In this document: positions 1-6,053 of the stretch, in pieces | How positions within the stretch are numbered: position 1 is the stretch's first letter | Layout of the letters: each line of letters starts with the position of its first letter | From: JAUVIB01 sp964424545 | Lineage (GTDB): Bacteria; Calditrichota; Calditrichia; Calditrichales; Calditrichaceae | Reading direction: 5' to 3' | Assembly (NCBI GenBank): GCA_964424545.1 | Contig: CAYRJN010000221.1 | Coordinates: forward strand, 1 to 6,053 | Length of the DNA: 6,053 nucleotides | Made by a program: the position numbers and the translations under genes | Notes under the pieces: generated by a model | The model's input: the letters and a program-made list of their open reading frames with translations, nothing else | Databases searched by the model: none | Told to the model about the DNA's origin: nothing

Positions 1-1020
1 ACTTATAACCGCACTAAAATGTCGCTTGACGAAGTTAAACTTGACAAAGAAAACGCTCTGTTGAACTACCGTATCCGTCAATTAATGCTGGAGCAGGCCG
101 TTACAAAAAATTTCTACAACGCTTATGAAAGCAAAATGAATCTGCAAATTGGTGAAGAAGACCTTAAAACAAGAGAGCAAAGTTACCAAATTATTAAAAA
201 TAAAGTACAGGCCGGTCTCGCGGCGACGGAAGAATTATATCAAGCCGAATTGAATTTGACAAGCAGCAAATCACAAATGCATAACAAACGCGTTATATTA
301 GAAAATGCATTAGACGATTTGAAAAAACTGATAGGCATTTCTCTCTACGATAAAATCGATGTAGCCACGGCAATTACAATGGATTCGGTTAAGGTCGATA
401 TGCAACAAGCGATCGATTTCGGTTTAAAGCACCGTTTTGAATTGCGCCAGCGGAATATCGATATTGTATTGGCAAAGCATAATTTGATTCGTTCCAAAGC
501 CACCAATGAATTCAAAGGCAATATTGCTCTTTCTTACGGTATTATCGGCAATGACGGAAAATTCGGGAATATATATGAAACACCTCAGGAAAACCAACAA
601 ATGAATCTTTCCTTTGAGATTCCTTTATGGGATTGGGGCGAACGAAAATCGCGCATAAAAGCAGCGGAAAAATCTATTGCAAGCAGTAAGATTTCTTTTG
701 AAGATGAACAAAAAGCGATCATAATAGCTATACGTCAATCATATCGCAGCCTACAAAACCAAATTATTCAGATTGAACTGGCCAAGCAGGATATTAAAAT
801 TGCCCAACTTACTTATGATATTAATTTGGAACGCTATAAAAACGGAGATTTAACCAGTATGGACCTAAATCTGGTACAAAATCAGCTGGCGGATAAAAAG
901 ATAAATCTTATTAACGCCATGATTACTTATAAATTGAATCTATTGGACTTGAAAATCGAATCGTTGTGGGATTTTGAAAAAAACAAACCGGTATTTGAAC
1001 TGAACGAAACGGATAAATAA
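1..1020 (+). CDS. TolC-like outer-membrane efflux channel, 5' truncated
   Basis: This is the outer-membrane factor of an RND efflux system. In the family, trimers form a beta-barrel in the outer membrane and a long alpha-helical tunnel into the periplasm. The frame is open to the left edge, so the ATG at 19 is probably internal. 339 residues plus a TAA stop are present; family members usually have about 420-500, so the signal peptide and first part are missing. Visible family marks: long charged helical stretches with repeated heptad-like Leu/Ile spacing; the second-repeat helix start QAIDFGLKHRFELRQ (406-450); and the strand-and-turn motif FEIPLWDWGERKSRI (613-657), which matches the conserved P-x-W-x-x-G-x-R of the OEP family. 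The C-terminal helix ends in LNLLDLKIESLWDFE, as usual before the short tail. The adaptor gene follows on the same strand after a 361-bp gap. The role is secure; the substrate is unknown. Confidence 0.93.
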   Translation, partial: TYNRTKMSLDEVKLDKENALLNYRIRQLMLEQAVTKNFYNAYESKMNLQIGEEDLKTREQSYQIIKNKVQAGLAATEELYQAELNLTSSKSQMHNKRVILENALDDLKKLIGISLYDKIDVATAITMDSVKVDMQQAIDFGLKHRFELRQRNIDIVLAKHNLIRSKATNEFKGNIALSYGIIGNDGKFGNIYETPQENQQMNLSFEIPLWDWGERKSRIKAAEKSIASSKISFEDEQKAIIIAIRQSYRSLQNQIIQIELAKQDIKIAQLTYDINLERYKNGDLTSMDLNLVQNQLADKKINLINAMITYKLNLLDLKIESLWDFEKNKPVFELNETDK

Positions 1021-1198
1021 CGTTTGGGAAATCCGCAGACACGAACACGACTCAACAGCTTGATTGATAAAAAAGGACATCCATCAACATCGTTTCATTT
1101 CAGCAAAGACAGAAATCTAAACTTTCATAGATAGAAAATATTTGCAATTTACGGAATGATAAAAATAGGGAATAGTTTTAACACAGCTTAGAAAATTG

Positions 1199-1226
1199 AT
1201 TGAAATGACATACTTGTCATTTCAAT
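1199..1226. promoter_or_regulatory. Perfect palindrome, possible operator or RNA hairpin
   Basis: ATTGAAATGACA (1199-1210) is the exact reverse complement of TGTCATTTCAAT (1215-1226), with the 4-base centre TACT. It lies about 155 bp before the adaptor start. No T-tract follows, so an intrinsic terminator is unlikely. A 28-bp perfect palindrome is in the size range of operators bound by dimeric repressors such as the TetR family that often control efflux pumps. As RNA it would form a 12-bp hairpin. Function is inference only, as no regulator gene is in the window. Confidence 0.5.
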
Positions 1227-1274
1227 GACCGAACAATAGCGGGGATAGAGAAATCTTTTAATTATATTAATAAA

Positions 1275-1303
1275 TTGAATTTATTCATTTGTTTAAGTAT
1301 CAA
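1275..1303 (+). promoter_or_regulatory. Weak sigma70-like promoter candidate for the adaptor gene
   Basis: TTGAAT (1275-1280) and TATCAA (1298-1303) are separated by 17 bases, each matching four of six positions of the -35 and -10 consensus. It would give a leader of roughly 70 bases before the GTG start. In AT-rich DNA such matches arise often by chance, and the organism's own promoter consensus is unknown. Confidence 0.2.
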
Positions 1304-1368
1304 ATAATGAAACAAAAAGAACTACAAAATTGAAAAAAGAGCTTGAAATTTGACACAAAAAACAGGTT

Positions 1369-1374
1369 AAGGAG
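1369..1374 (+). promoter_or_regulatory. Shine-Dalgarno that fixes the adaptor start
   Basis: AAGGAG lies 7 bases before the GTG at 1382, an optimal spacing. The alternative TTG at 1343 has only a poor purine run just upstream. This site, together with the lipoprotein signal that begins right after the GTG, decides the start. Confidence 0.8.
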
Positions 1375-1381
1375 TGTAACC

Positions 1382-2431
1382 GTGAAATCACTTATATTCA
1401 TTTTATCCATCCTGCTGCTTATATCGTCCTGTTCCAACGAGGATTTCGGCAATGAAATGGAAATCCGCGTGCCGGTGAGTGTGGAGATAATCAAACCGGG
1501 ATCCATAGAGGAGTTCATTACAACCACGGCTACCGTTACGGCGATGAAAACCGTATTATTAAAATCGGGAATCGAAGGACAATATCGATTAGCCGTAAAT
1601 CCCGCCAGCGGCCGTAAATTTGCGCCCGCCGACAGAGTCCGAAAAGGCGAAGTCATCGTTTATCTTGAAAGCCCCGAATATGAAAACGGCGTAGCGATAG
1701 AATCAAAGAAACTAAATCTCGATATTTCCAAACGCGAATTTGAAAAACAGCAATCTTTATATAAAAAAGGCGGCGTTACCCTGCGTGAGTTAAAAGATTC
1801 AGAAAGAAATTTTATTGATGCCCGTTACGCTTATAAAAACGCGCAGTTACAATTAAAAAAAATGAAAATCATCGCTCCTTTCAACGGCGTGATCGCCGAT
1901 TTGCCCTATTATACGAAAGGCACTACCGTTGCCGCCGGATCGGATATCGTACAGATTATGAATTACGACAAACTTTATGCCGACGTCTATTATCCCGCAA
2001 ATGAAATCAAACGCATTAAGGTCGGCCAAAAATTACGGGCAATGCATTATACTTCCGTTAAAGATACGCTTTCCGGCGTTGTTTCTCAGGTTTCGCCGAC
2101 GCTTAACCCCGAAACACGCACCTTTAAAGCCGCGGTTACAATCGATAATTCCCTGCACATTTTACGGCCGGGAATGTTTGTAAAAATCGAAACCGTAATT
2201 GCCCATAAAGACAGCGTTATTGTTATACCCAAAAATATTATTTTATCCAAACGACGGGGCAAAACCGTATATGTAGTGGAAAAAGGAGCTGCAAATTCCC
2301 ATACCATTAAAACAGGACTGGAAAACAATGAAAACGTGGAGGTTGTAGACGGATTAAAATTTGACGAGAACCTGGTTATTAAAGGTTTTGAAACACTCGG
2401 GCGCCGCACAAAAGTAAAAATTATGCAATAA
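1382..2431 (+). CDS. RND efflux periplasmic adaptor (membrane fusion protein), lipoprotein
   Basis: The adaptor joins the RND permease to the TolC-like channel. From the GTG it has 349 residues, typical of the family. Residues 1-17 are a type II signal peptide: a hydrophobic run ends in the lipobox I-S-S-C, with Cys17 as the predicted lipidated residue, followed by the acidic stretch SNEDFGNE. Next come a first half-lipoyl strand set around VRKGEVIVYLESPEY (86-100), a helical hairpin at about 103-160 rich in Lys, Glu and Leu, and the second half-lipoyl motif beginning MKIIAPFNGVIADLP (161-175). A beta-barrel follows (about 195-270), closing with the typical LRPGMFVKIE (261-270), then a membrane-proximal domain to the end. 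The frame stays open up to a TTG at 1343; that longer form would put 13 extra, partly charged residues before the signal and lacks a good ribosome site. It is separated from both partner genes by unusually long gaps. Confidence 0.92.
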   Translation: MKSLIFILSILLLISSCSNEDFGNEMEIRVPVSVEIIKPGSIEEFITTTATVTAMKTVLLKSGIEGQYRLAVNPASGRKFAPADRVRKGEVIVYLESPEYENGVAIESKKLNLDISKREFEKQQSLYKKGGVTLRELKDSERNFIDARYAYKNAQLQLKKMKIIAPFNGVIADLPYYTKGTTVAAGSDIVQIMNYDKLYADVYYPANEIKRIKVGQKLRAMHYTSVKDTLSGVVSQVSPTLNPETRTFKAAVTIDNSLHILRPGMFVKIETVIAHKDSVIVIPKNIILSKRRGKTVYVVEKGAANSHTIKTGLENNENVEVVDGLKFDENLVIKGFETLGRRTKVKIMQ

Positions 2432-2478
2432 ATCAAGCTATCGTATCACGAGTAAAAATATTACAAATTCATTCGTTT

Positions 2479-2520
2479 AATTTGAAAAATGCAGGTTTTT
2501 AATACATTGCATTGCAAATT
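2479..2520. repeat. Imperfect inverted repeat (stem-loop) after the adaptor gene
   Basis: AATTTG (2479-2484) and AATGCA (2488-2493) pair with TGCATT (2508-2513) and CAAATT (2515-2520). This gives 12 base pairs, with a small 3/1 internal loop and a 14-base terminal loop. It begins 47 bases after the adaptor's stop codon. The stem is AT-rich and no T-run follows, so it is a poor intrinsic terminator; it could stabilise an mRNA end or be chance. Confidence 0.35.
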
Positions 2521-2554
2521 AATAAGTGAAAGGGTCAGCGAGGGTAGCCACAGA

Positions 2555-2632
2555 GTCATTCCTTCGAAAGACAGAATCTGAATGTATACAATAGCAAGAT
2601 TTAGATTTCCGATAGAAACATTCGAGAATGAC
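2555..2632. repeat. Degenerate palindromic intergenic repeat, GTCATTC...GAATGAC type
   Basis: The 78-bp stretch is bounded by exact inverted ends GTCATTC (2555-2561) and GAATGAC (2626-2632). The pairing extends by TCGAA (2564-2568) with TTCGA (2621-2625), leaving a 2-base bulge. Inside, the left half reads GTCATTCCTTCGAAAGACAG followed by AATCTG, and the right half runs from TAGATTTCCG to GAGAATGAC. This closely follows the layout of the widely seen repeat built on GTCATTCCCGCGAAAGCGGG and its mirror image, with many substitutions. On the minus strand it translates to SIGNLNL and SFEGMTLW, like the false RESGNL and FAGMT peptides known from that repeat. I take it to be a mutated, immobile copy. 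The family match is from memory, not from a search. Confidence 0.65.
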
Positions 2633-2729
2633 AAGGAAGAGGATAATGCAGAAACAGAAACAAAAAAGTCCAACATTATCATTCTCAGATAAATTAGAGA
2701 ATCTAAAATACTACCCTATGTGAACTATG

Positions 2730-2735
2730 TATAAT
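2730..2735 (+). promoter_or_regulatory. Candidate -10 box, distal copy, upstream of permease
   Basis: TATAAT, preceded by ATG, is a perfect -10 hexamer, but no good -35 lies 16-18 bases upstream. The same nine bases ATGTATAAT recur at 2815-2823. It would give a leader of about 105 bases. Confidence 0.2.
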
Positions 2736-2817
2736 TTCAAAATTGAGAATCATACAAAAAAAGAAAAAATTCTGAAAATTGTTATTTTTCTGAAATTCCG
2801 ATACTATTAATTAAATG

Positions 2818-2823
2818 TATAAT
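2818..2823 (+). promoter_or_regulatory. Candidate -10 box, proximal copy, upstream of permease
   Basis: TATAAT, again preceded by ATG, lies 24 bases before the permease ATG, leaving room for a short leader of about 18 bases that contains the weak ribosome site AAGCGGA. No convincing -35 is present (TTCCGA at 2796-2801 is the nearest). This is plausible as a separate promoter for the permease, given the 416-bp gap before it. Confidence 0.3.
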
Positions 2824-2847
2824 AATTTAAAAGCGGATAATTAATAA

Positions 2848-5800
2848 ATGAAAAGTTTAAGCGCGTTTTCTGTAAAATATCCTATCACTATCCTGATGAT
2901 TGTATTATCCATACTTCTTCTCGGCTATATCTCCTTTGAAAAATTGGGAATGGATCTCTTTCCCAATCTGAATAATCCGAAGATATTTATCGGTATTAAA
3001 GCGGGTGAACGGCCTCCTGAAGAGATGGAAAAACAATTTGTGGAGAGTATCGAAGCGATTGCCGTACGACAAAGAAACGCAGCGCAGGTATCTTCTGTCT
3101 CGCGTATTGGCGCCGCCGAAATTACCGTGGAATATAATTGGGACGCCGATATGGACGAAGCGCTGCTTGACCTGCAAAAAAACCTTGGTAATTTTGCGCA
3201 AAATTCCGATTTGGATGAGATTACTTACGACCAGCACGATCCCAACAGCGCACCGGTAATGATTATCGGATTTTCCCACCCCGATATTGACGATATGGAT
3301 GAGTTGCGCAAAATTGCTGAAAATTATATAAGAAATGAATTGGTACGTCTTCAAGGAATTGCTTCCGTAGAGATCATCGGCGGAGAAGAAAAAGAGATTG
3401 TCGTTGAGACTTCGCCTTATAAATTGGAAGCTTACAACATCACGGCAGAAGAGGCCGGCGCCAAAATTATCAACGCCAATCGCGATATTTCCGGCGGTTC
3501 CATCGAAGAGATGGGCTTGAAATACGTCATAAAAGGTATCGGGGCGTTCCAATCCTTGAATGATATCGGCAATGTGACGGTGGCGCGCAGTCAGCAGAAC
3601 GGAGCGCCCGTTTATTTGAAAAATATCGCCCGTATCTACTACAAAAATAAAGAGCCTCAAAATATTGTACGCATCAACCAAAAACGCTGTATCGCGCTGG
3701 CCATTTACAAAGAGACAAAATACAATACCGTCAAAGCGGTAGACCTGTTAACGAAAAATCTAAGCCATATCAAAAAAGCGCTGCCCGGCTATGAGTTTAA
3801 TATTATACAAAATCAAGCCGAATTTATTACCAAAGCTATAGACGAAGTTAAACAAACGGCGCTTTACGGCATTTTATTGGCCGTAATTATCCTATTTGTT
3901 TTTCTGCAGAGGGTCGGCGTTACGGCTATCATCAGCATCACTATTCCCATTTCCATTATCGCAACCTTTAATCTTATGTATTTCAATGGATTAACGCTGA
4001 ACATAATGACGCTCGGCGGACTGGCTCTCGGCGCTGGAATGTTGGTGGATAACGCCATTGTGGTCATGGAAAATATTTATCGCAACCTTGAAAAAGGGCT
4101 GCCCATAAAAGAGGCCGCCATAAACGGCACGGCGGAAGTAGGCGGCGCCATCACAGCCTCAACCATTACGACAATCGTCGTTTTTTTGCCTATCATTTAT
4201 TTGCACGGAGAAGCGGGAGAATTGTTTAAGGACCAGGCTTGGACGGTTGCTTTTTCACTTATTTCATCTCTCTTTGCGGCCATTCTTGTTATTCCGATGT
4301 TAAGCGTTTATTTTTTAAAAGAAGACAAAGCCGTTGCCGCCGTTTCGTCCGTTCGTTTTCAATGGTACCGTCCGCTTTTGGAAAAAATATTACAAAAACG
4401 CAAAATGGTTTTAATTTTAAGCGCCTTACTGATTATCGGAAGCGCCCTATTAATTCCCATTATCGGGAGTGAATTTATGCCCAAAAGCGACAGCGCCTTT
4501 TTTACGGTAGAACTTGCTCTTGAAGAGGGTAGCGCGTTGCGGCATACCGACCGCGCCGTCTCTCAAATCGAAACCCTTATCCGCGAATCGGTCGGAGACG
4601 ATATTGAAAACATATACTCACGTATTGGCCCCGCCGGCGGCGACCTGTCGGGTATGGGCGATAATTTCCTCAATGACGAAAATCACGCGGAAATATCGGT
4701 TAATATAAAGCCGCAAAAAAAAGCGAATAGCGAAAAGATTTTTAAAAAGTTAGAGGCCGTGTTTAAAAAAATCCCCGATATTACCGTCAATTTTAAACGA
4801 GGACAATCCGAACTGCAAAATACGATGGGCAGCCAAGAAGCGCCGGTTGTTCTGGAGATAAAAGGCGAGGATTTAACAATGATTAGGGATTTGAGCGCCA
4901 AAGCGAAAAAGGAACTGGGTAGCGTTGACGATTTAATGAATATTGAAAGTAGCTTTAGCGAAGGGCGTCCGGAAATAAATATCAAACTGGACCGTATCCG
5001 CGCCGGAATCTATAATATCGATTTCGCCTCAGTCGCCAACCAGCTTCAAGATTACCTTCAGGGTAAGGAGGCGGGAACTTGGGATAATCGCGGAGAAACC
5101 CACAATATCATGCTTAAACTGCCCAAAATAGGTCTGCACGATTTAAAAACTCTGAAAATCAGCAACGGACAGCAGGATTTCCGTTTGGGAGATATTGCCG
5201 ATATAGAAGAGCTATACACGCAAAAAGAGATTCTGCGCCATAATCAGGTGCGTATCGGACGTATTACGGCGGAAATAAAAACCGATAGGCCTCTTGATAA
5301 AATAACCGCCGAAATAAAATCAAAAATGCAAAACATCTATTTCCCCGAAGGATACCAATATCAAATAGGCGGAGAGGAAGCGCTGCGCGAGCGCTCTTTT
5401 TCCAATTTAAAATTTGCCCTTTTGCTTTCCGTTATTTTAATTTATATGGTCATGGCCTCGCAATTCGAATCGTTAATACATCCTTTTACCATTTTATTAA
5501 CGCTGCCACTCGCCGGCGTGGGAGCGGTTTTAATCTTTTTTGTACTGAAAATGACCATGAACGTGATGGCCTATATCGGCATTATTATGCTTATGGGTAT
5601 TGCGGTAAACGATTCGATTATTCTCGTAGACGCCGTAAATCATTTAAAACGGCAGGGTATGCCGCTGAAAGAGGCAATATTGGAAGCGGGCGAACGTCGT
5701 ATCCGACCCATTATTATGACCAGCTTGACCACAATTTTGGCTTTACTTCCTTTAACGATCGGTTTTGGAGAAGGCGCTGCGCTGCGCGCCCCGATGGCTG

Positions 5801-5889
5801 TGGCCGTTATCGGGGGATTAACAACTTCAACTCTACTGACACTCGTGGTGATACCCTGTTTGTATCATGTTTTTGACAAAGAAAAATGA
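2848..5889 (+). CDS. RND-family efflux permease (HAE-1/AcrB-like), full length
   Basis: This inner-membrane proton-driven exporter is the pump of the tripartite complex. Its 1013 residues fit the family (about 1000-1050). The layout is the duplicated RND fold: TM1 (about 11-29), a large periplasmic loop (about 31-335), TM2-TM6 (about 338-490), TM7 (about 520-540), a second large loop (about 541-850), and TM8-TM12 (about 852-1006). TM4 carries GMLVDNAIVVMENI (residues 397-410), where Asp401 matches AcrB Asp407 and Asn402 replaces Asp408. TM10 carries GIAVNDSIILVD (917-928), where Asn921 replaces AcrB Lys940. In TM11, RIRPIIMTS keeps Arg951 and Thr958, matching AcrB Arg971 and Thr978. The CusA-type metal-pump form of the TM4 motif is not seen, so HAE-1/multidrug type is favoured. 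The ATG is preceded only by a weak site (AAGCGGA); the start is supported by the standard N-terminus, a short amphipathic stretch then TM1. Substrate unknown. Confidence 0.95.
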   Translation: MKSLSAFSVKYPITILMIVLSILLLGYISFEKLGMDLFPNLNNPKIFIGIKAGERPPEEMEKQFVESIEAIAVRQRNAAQVSSVSRIGAAEITVEYNWDADMDEALLDLQKNLGNFAQNSDLDEITYDQHDPNSAPVMIIGFSHPDIDDMDELRKIAENYIRNELVRLQGIASVEIIGGEEKEIVVETSPYKLEAYNITAEEAGAKIINANRDISGGSIEEMGLKYVIKGIGAFQSLNDIGNVTVARSQQNGAPVYLKNIARIYYKNKEPQNIVRINQKRCIALAIYKETKYNTVKAVDLLTKNLSHIKKALPGYEFNIIQNQAEFITKAIDEVKQTALYGILLAVIILFVFLQRVGVTAIISITIPISIIATFNLMYFNGLTLNIMTLGGLALGAGMLVDNAIVVMENIYRNLEKGLPIKEAAINGTAEVGGAITASTITTIVVFLPIIYLHGEAGELFKDQAWTVAFSLISSLFAAILVIPMLSVYFLKEDKAVAAVSSVRFQWYRPLLEKILQKRKMVLILSALLIIGSALLIPIIGSEFMPKSDSAFFTVELALEEGSALRHTDRAVSQIETLIRESVGDDIENIYSRIGPAGGDLSGMGDNFLNDENHAEISVNIKPQKKANSEKIFKKLEAVFKKIPDITVNFKRGQSELQNTMGSQEAPVVLEIKGEDLTMIRDLSAKAKKELGSVDDLMNIESSFSEGRPEINIKLDRIRAGIYNIDFASVANQLQDYLQGKEAGTWDNRGETHNIMLKLPKIGLHDLKTLKISNGQQDFRLGDIADIEELYTQKEILRHNQVRIGRITAEIKTDRPLDKITAEIKSKMQNIYFPEGYQYQIGGEEALRERSFSNLKFALLLSVILIYMVMASQFESLIHPFTILLTLPLAGVGAVLIFFVLKMTMNVMAYIGIIMLMGIAVNDSIILVDAVNHLKRQGMPLKEAILEAGERRIRPIIMTSLTTILALLPLTIGFGEGAALRAPMAVAVIGGLTTSTLLTLVVIPCLYHVFDKEK

Positions 5890-5981
5890 AGACATTTTTT
5901 ATAGTAATTGAAGGAAATTTGTGAAACCGCAAAATCTCTGCCGAAAAGCGCTATTAAAATCGCAATTGTACGGAATGAATC

Positions 5982-5987
5982 AAAGGA
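5982..5987 (+). promoter_or_regulatory. Shine-Dalgarno for the gene at the right edge
   Basis: AAAGGA lies 9 bases before the ATG at 5997, an acceptable spacing. It favours that ATG as a true start over the GTG at 5921. Confidence 0.45.
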
Positions 5988-5996
5988 ATCTTAAAT

Positions 5997-6053
5997 ATGT
6001 ATTATTCCTCTAAAACGACGGTTCTGGATTTGGTTCGCCTTAAAGCGTCCTAT
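5997..6053 (+). CDS. Start of an unidentified gene, 3' truncated
   Basis: An ATG preceded by AAAGGA opens a frame of 19 codons that runs off the window, giving MYYSSKTTVLDLVRLKASY. An in-frame stop at 5976-5978 bars a start further upstream. The fragment is too short to recognise. It begins 107 bases after the permease stop on the same strand, so it may be transcribed with the pump or be an independent gene. I do not assign a function. Confidence 0.45.
   Translation, partial: MYYSSKTTVLDLVRLKASY

Larger units (their letters stand above)
1021..1381. other. 361-bp AT-rich spacer between channel and adaptor genes
   Basis: No convincing gene is seen on either strand. The reverse-strand open frame reaching into this stretch (1300-1656) mostly overlies the adaptor gene and looks like a shadow. 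The spacer holds a perfect palindrome at 1199-1226, a weak promoter-like pair at 1275-1303, and the adaptor's Shine-Dalgarno at 1369-1374. An 8-bp direct repeat TTGATTGA occurs at 1060-1067 and 1196-1203. I see no GC-rich hairpin with a T-tract, so there is no clear terminator for the channel gene. Its length suggests that the adaptor has its own promoter or a long regulated leader. Confidence 0.7.
2432..2847. other. 416-bp AT-rich spacer between adaptor and permease genes
   Basis: I see no credible gene here. A 73-residue reverse-strand open frame (2461-2682) runs through the decayed repeat at 2555-2632, and its translation (SIGNLNL ... SFEGMTLW) looks like the false proteins commonly produced by such repeats, so I do not call it. 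The spacer contains an imperfect stem-loop (2479-2520), the repeat, two ATGTATAAT copies close to the permease start, and purine-rich low-complexity DNA at about 2633-2670 and 2755-2770. No strong terminator is seen after the adaptor gene. Confidence 0.7.

Noticed and set aside
1350..1355. TTGACA as a -35 box for the adaptor gene
   Set aside because: A -10 box at normal spacing would fall on or after the Shine-Dalgarno at 1369-1374, so a transcript from it would lack the ribosome site.
2461..2682. 73-residue reverse-strand open frame in the spacer before the permease
   Set aside because: It lies across the degenerate palindromic repeat, and its peptide has the hallmarks of repeat-derived false proteins. 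It is rich in Ser and Leu without a recognisable domain.
2762..2791. Inverted repeat AGAAAAA ... TTTTTCT upstream of the permease, as a terminator or regulatory hairpin
   Set aside because: It is a low-complexity A/T stem with a 16-base loop, of a kind expected by chance in this AT-rich spacer.
2905..3681. 258-residue reverse-strand open frame inside the permease gene
   Set aside because: The forward strand here encodes the well-conserved first periplasmic domain of the RND permease. The reverse frame shows no family features and is explained as a shadow of the codon bias.
4715..4722. Run of eight A in the permease gene (also seven A near 3177 and seven T near 4181) as a frameshift site
   Set aside because: The reading frame is intact and family motifs continue on both sides, so there is no sign of a programmed or accidental frameshift.
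5882..5899. Hairpin AAAAATG / CATTTTT spanning the permease stop codon, as a terminator
   Set aside because: The 7-bp stem has only one G-C pair and includes the stop codon. It is too weak to call an intrinsic terminator.

Overview
The window carries one tripartite RND-type efflux system of a Gram-negative (diderm) bacterium, with all three parts on the + strand. In order they are a TolC-like outer-membrane channel (5' end cut off by the window edge), a lipoprotein periplasmic adaptor (membrane fusion protein), and a full-length RND inner-membrane permease. The first codons of an unidentified gene follow at the right edge. A proton-driven trimeric permease, an adaptor ring and an outer-membrane duct would together move a substrate out across both membranes. 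The substrate cannot be read from the sequence; the permease looks like the HAE-1/multidrug type rather than the CusA heavy-metal type.

Layout: 1-1020 is the channel. 1021-1381 is an AT-rich spacer with a perfect 12-bp-arm palindrome. 1382-2431 is the adaptor, started at a GTG rather than the upstream TTG at 1343. 2432-2847 is a second AT-rich spacer, holding an imperfect stem-loop and a decayed copy of what looks like the widespread GTCATTC...GAATGAC palindromic repeat. 2848-5889 is the permease. 5890-5996 is a short spacer, and a new reading frame opens at 5997 and runs off the window.

Organism: the DNA is moderately AT-rich, and the spacers more so. The adaptor's lipobox, the permease's Asn-variant proton-relay motifs and the channel-adaptor-permease order recall systems of the FCB group and related phyla. 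The strong Shine-Dalgarno AAGGAG before the adaptor is not typical of Bacteroidota. I would not name a phylum with confidence.

The most notable points are the unusually large gaps (361 and 416 bp) inside what is normally a tightly packed operon, the palindrome and the decayed repeat inside those gaps, and the substitution of two classical proton-relay residues in the permease. I found no RNA gene, CRISPR array, intact insertion sequence or clearly novel system.
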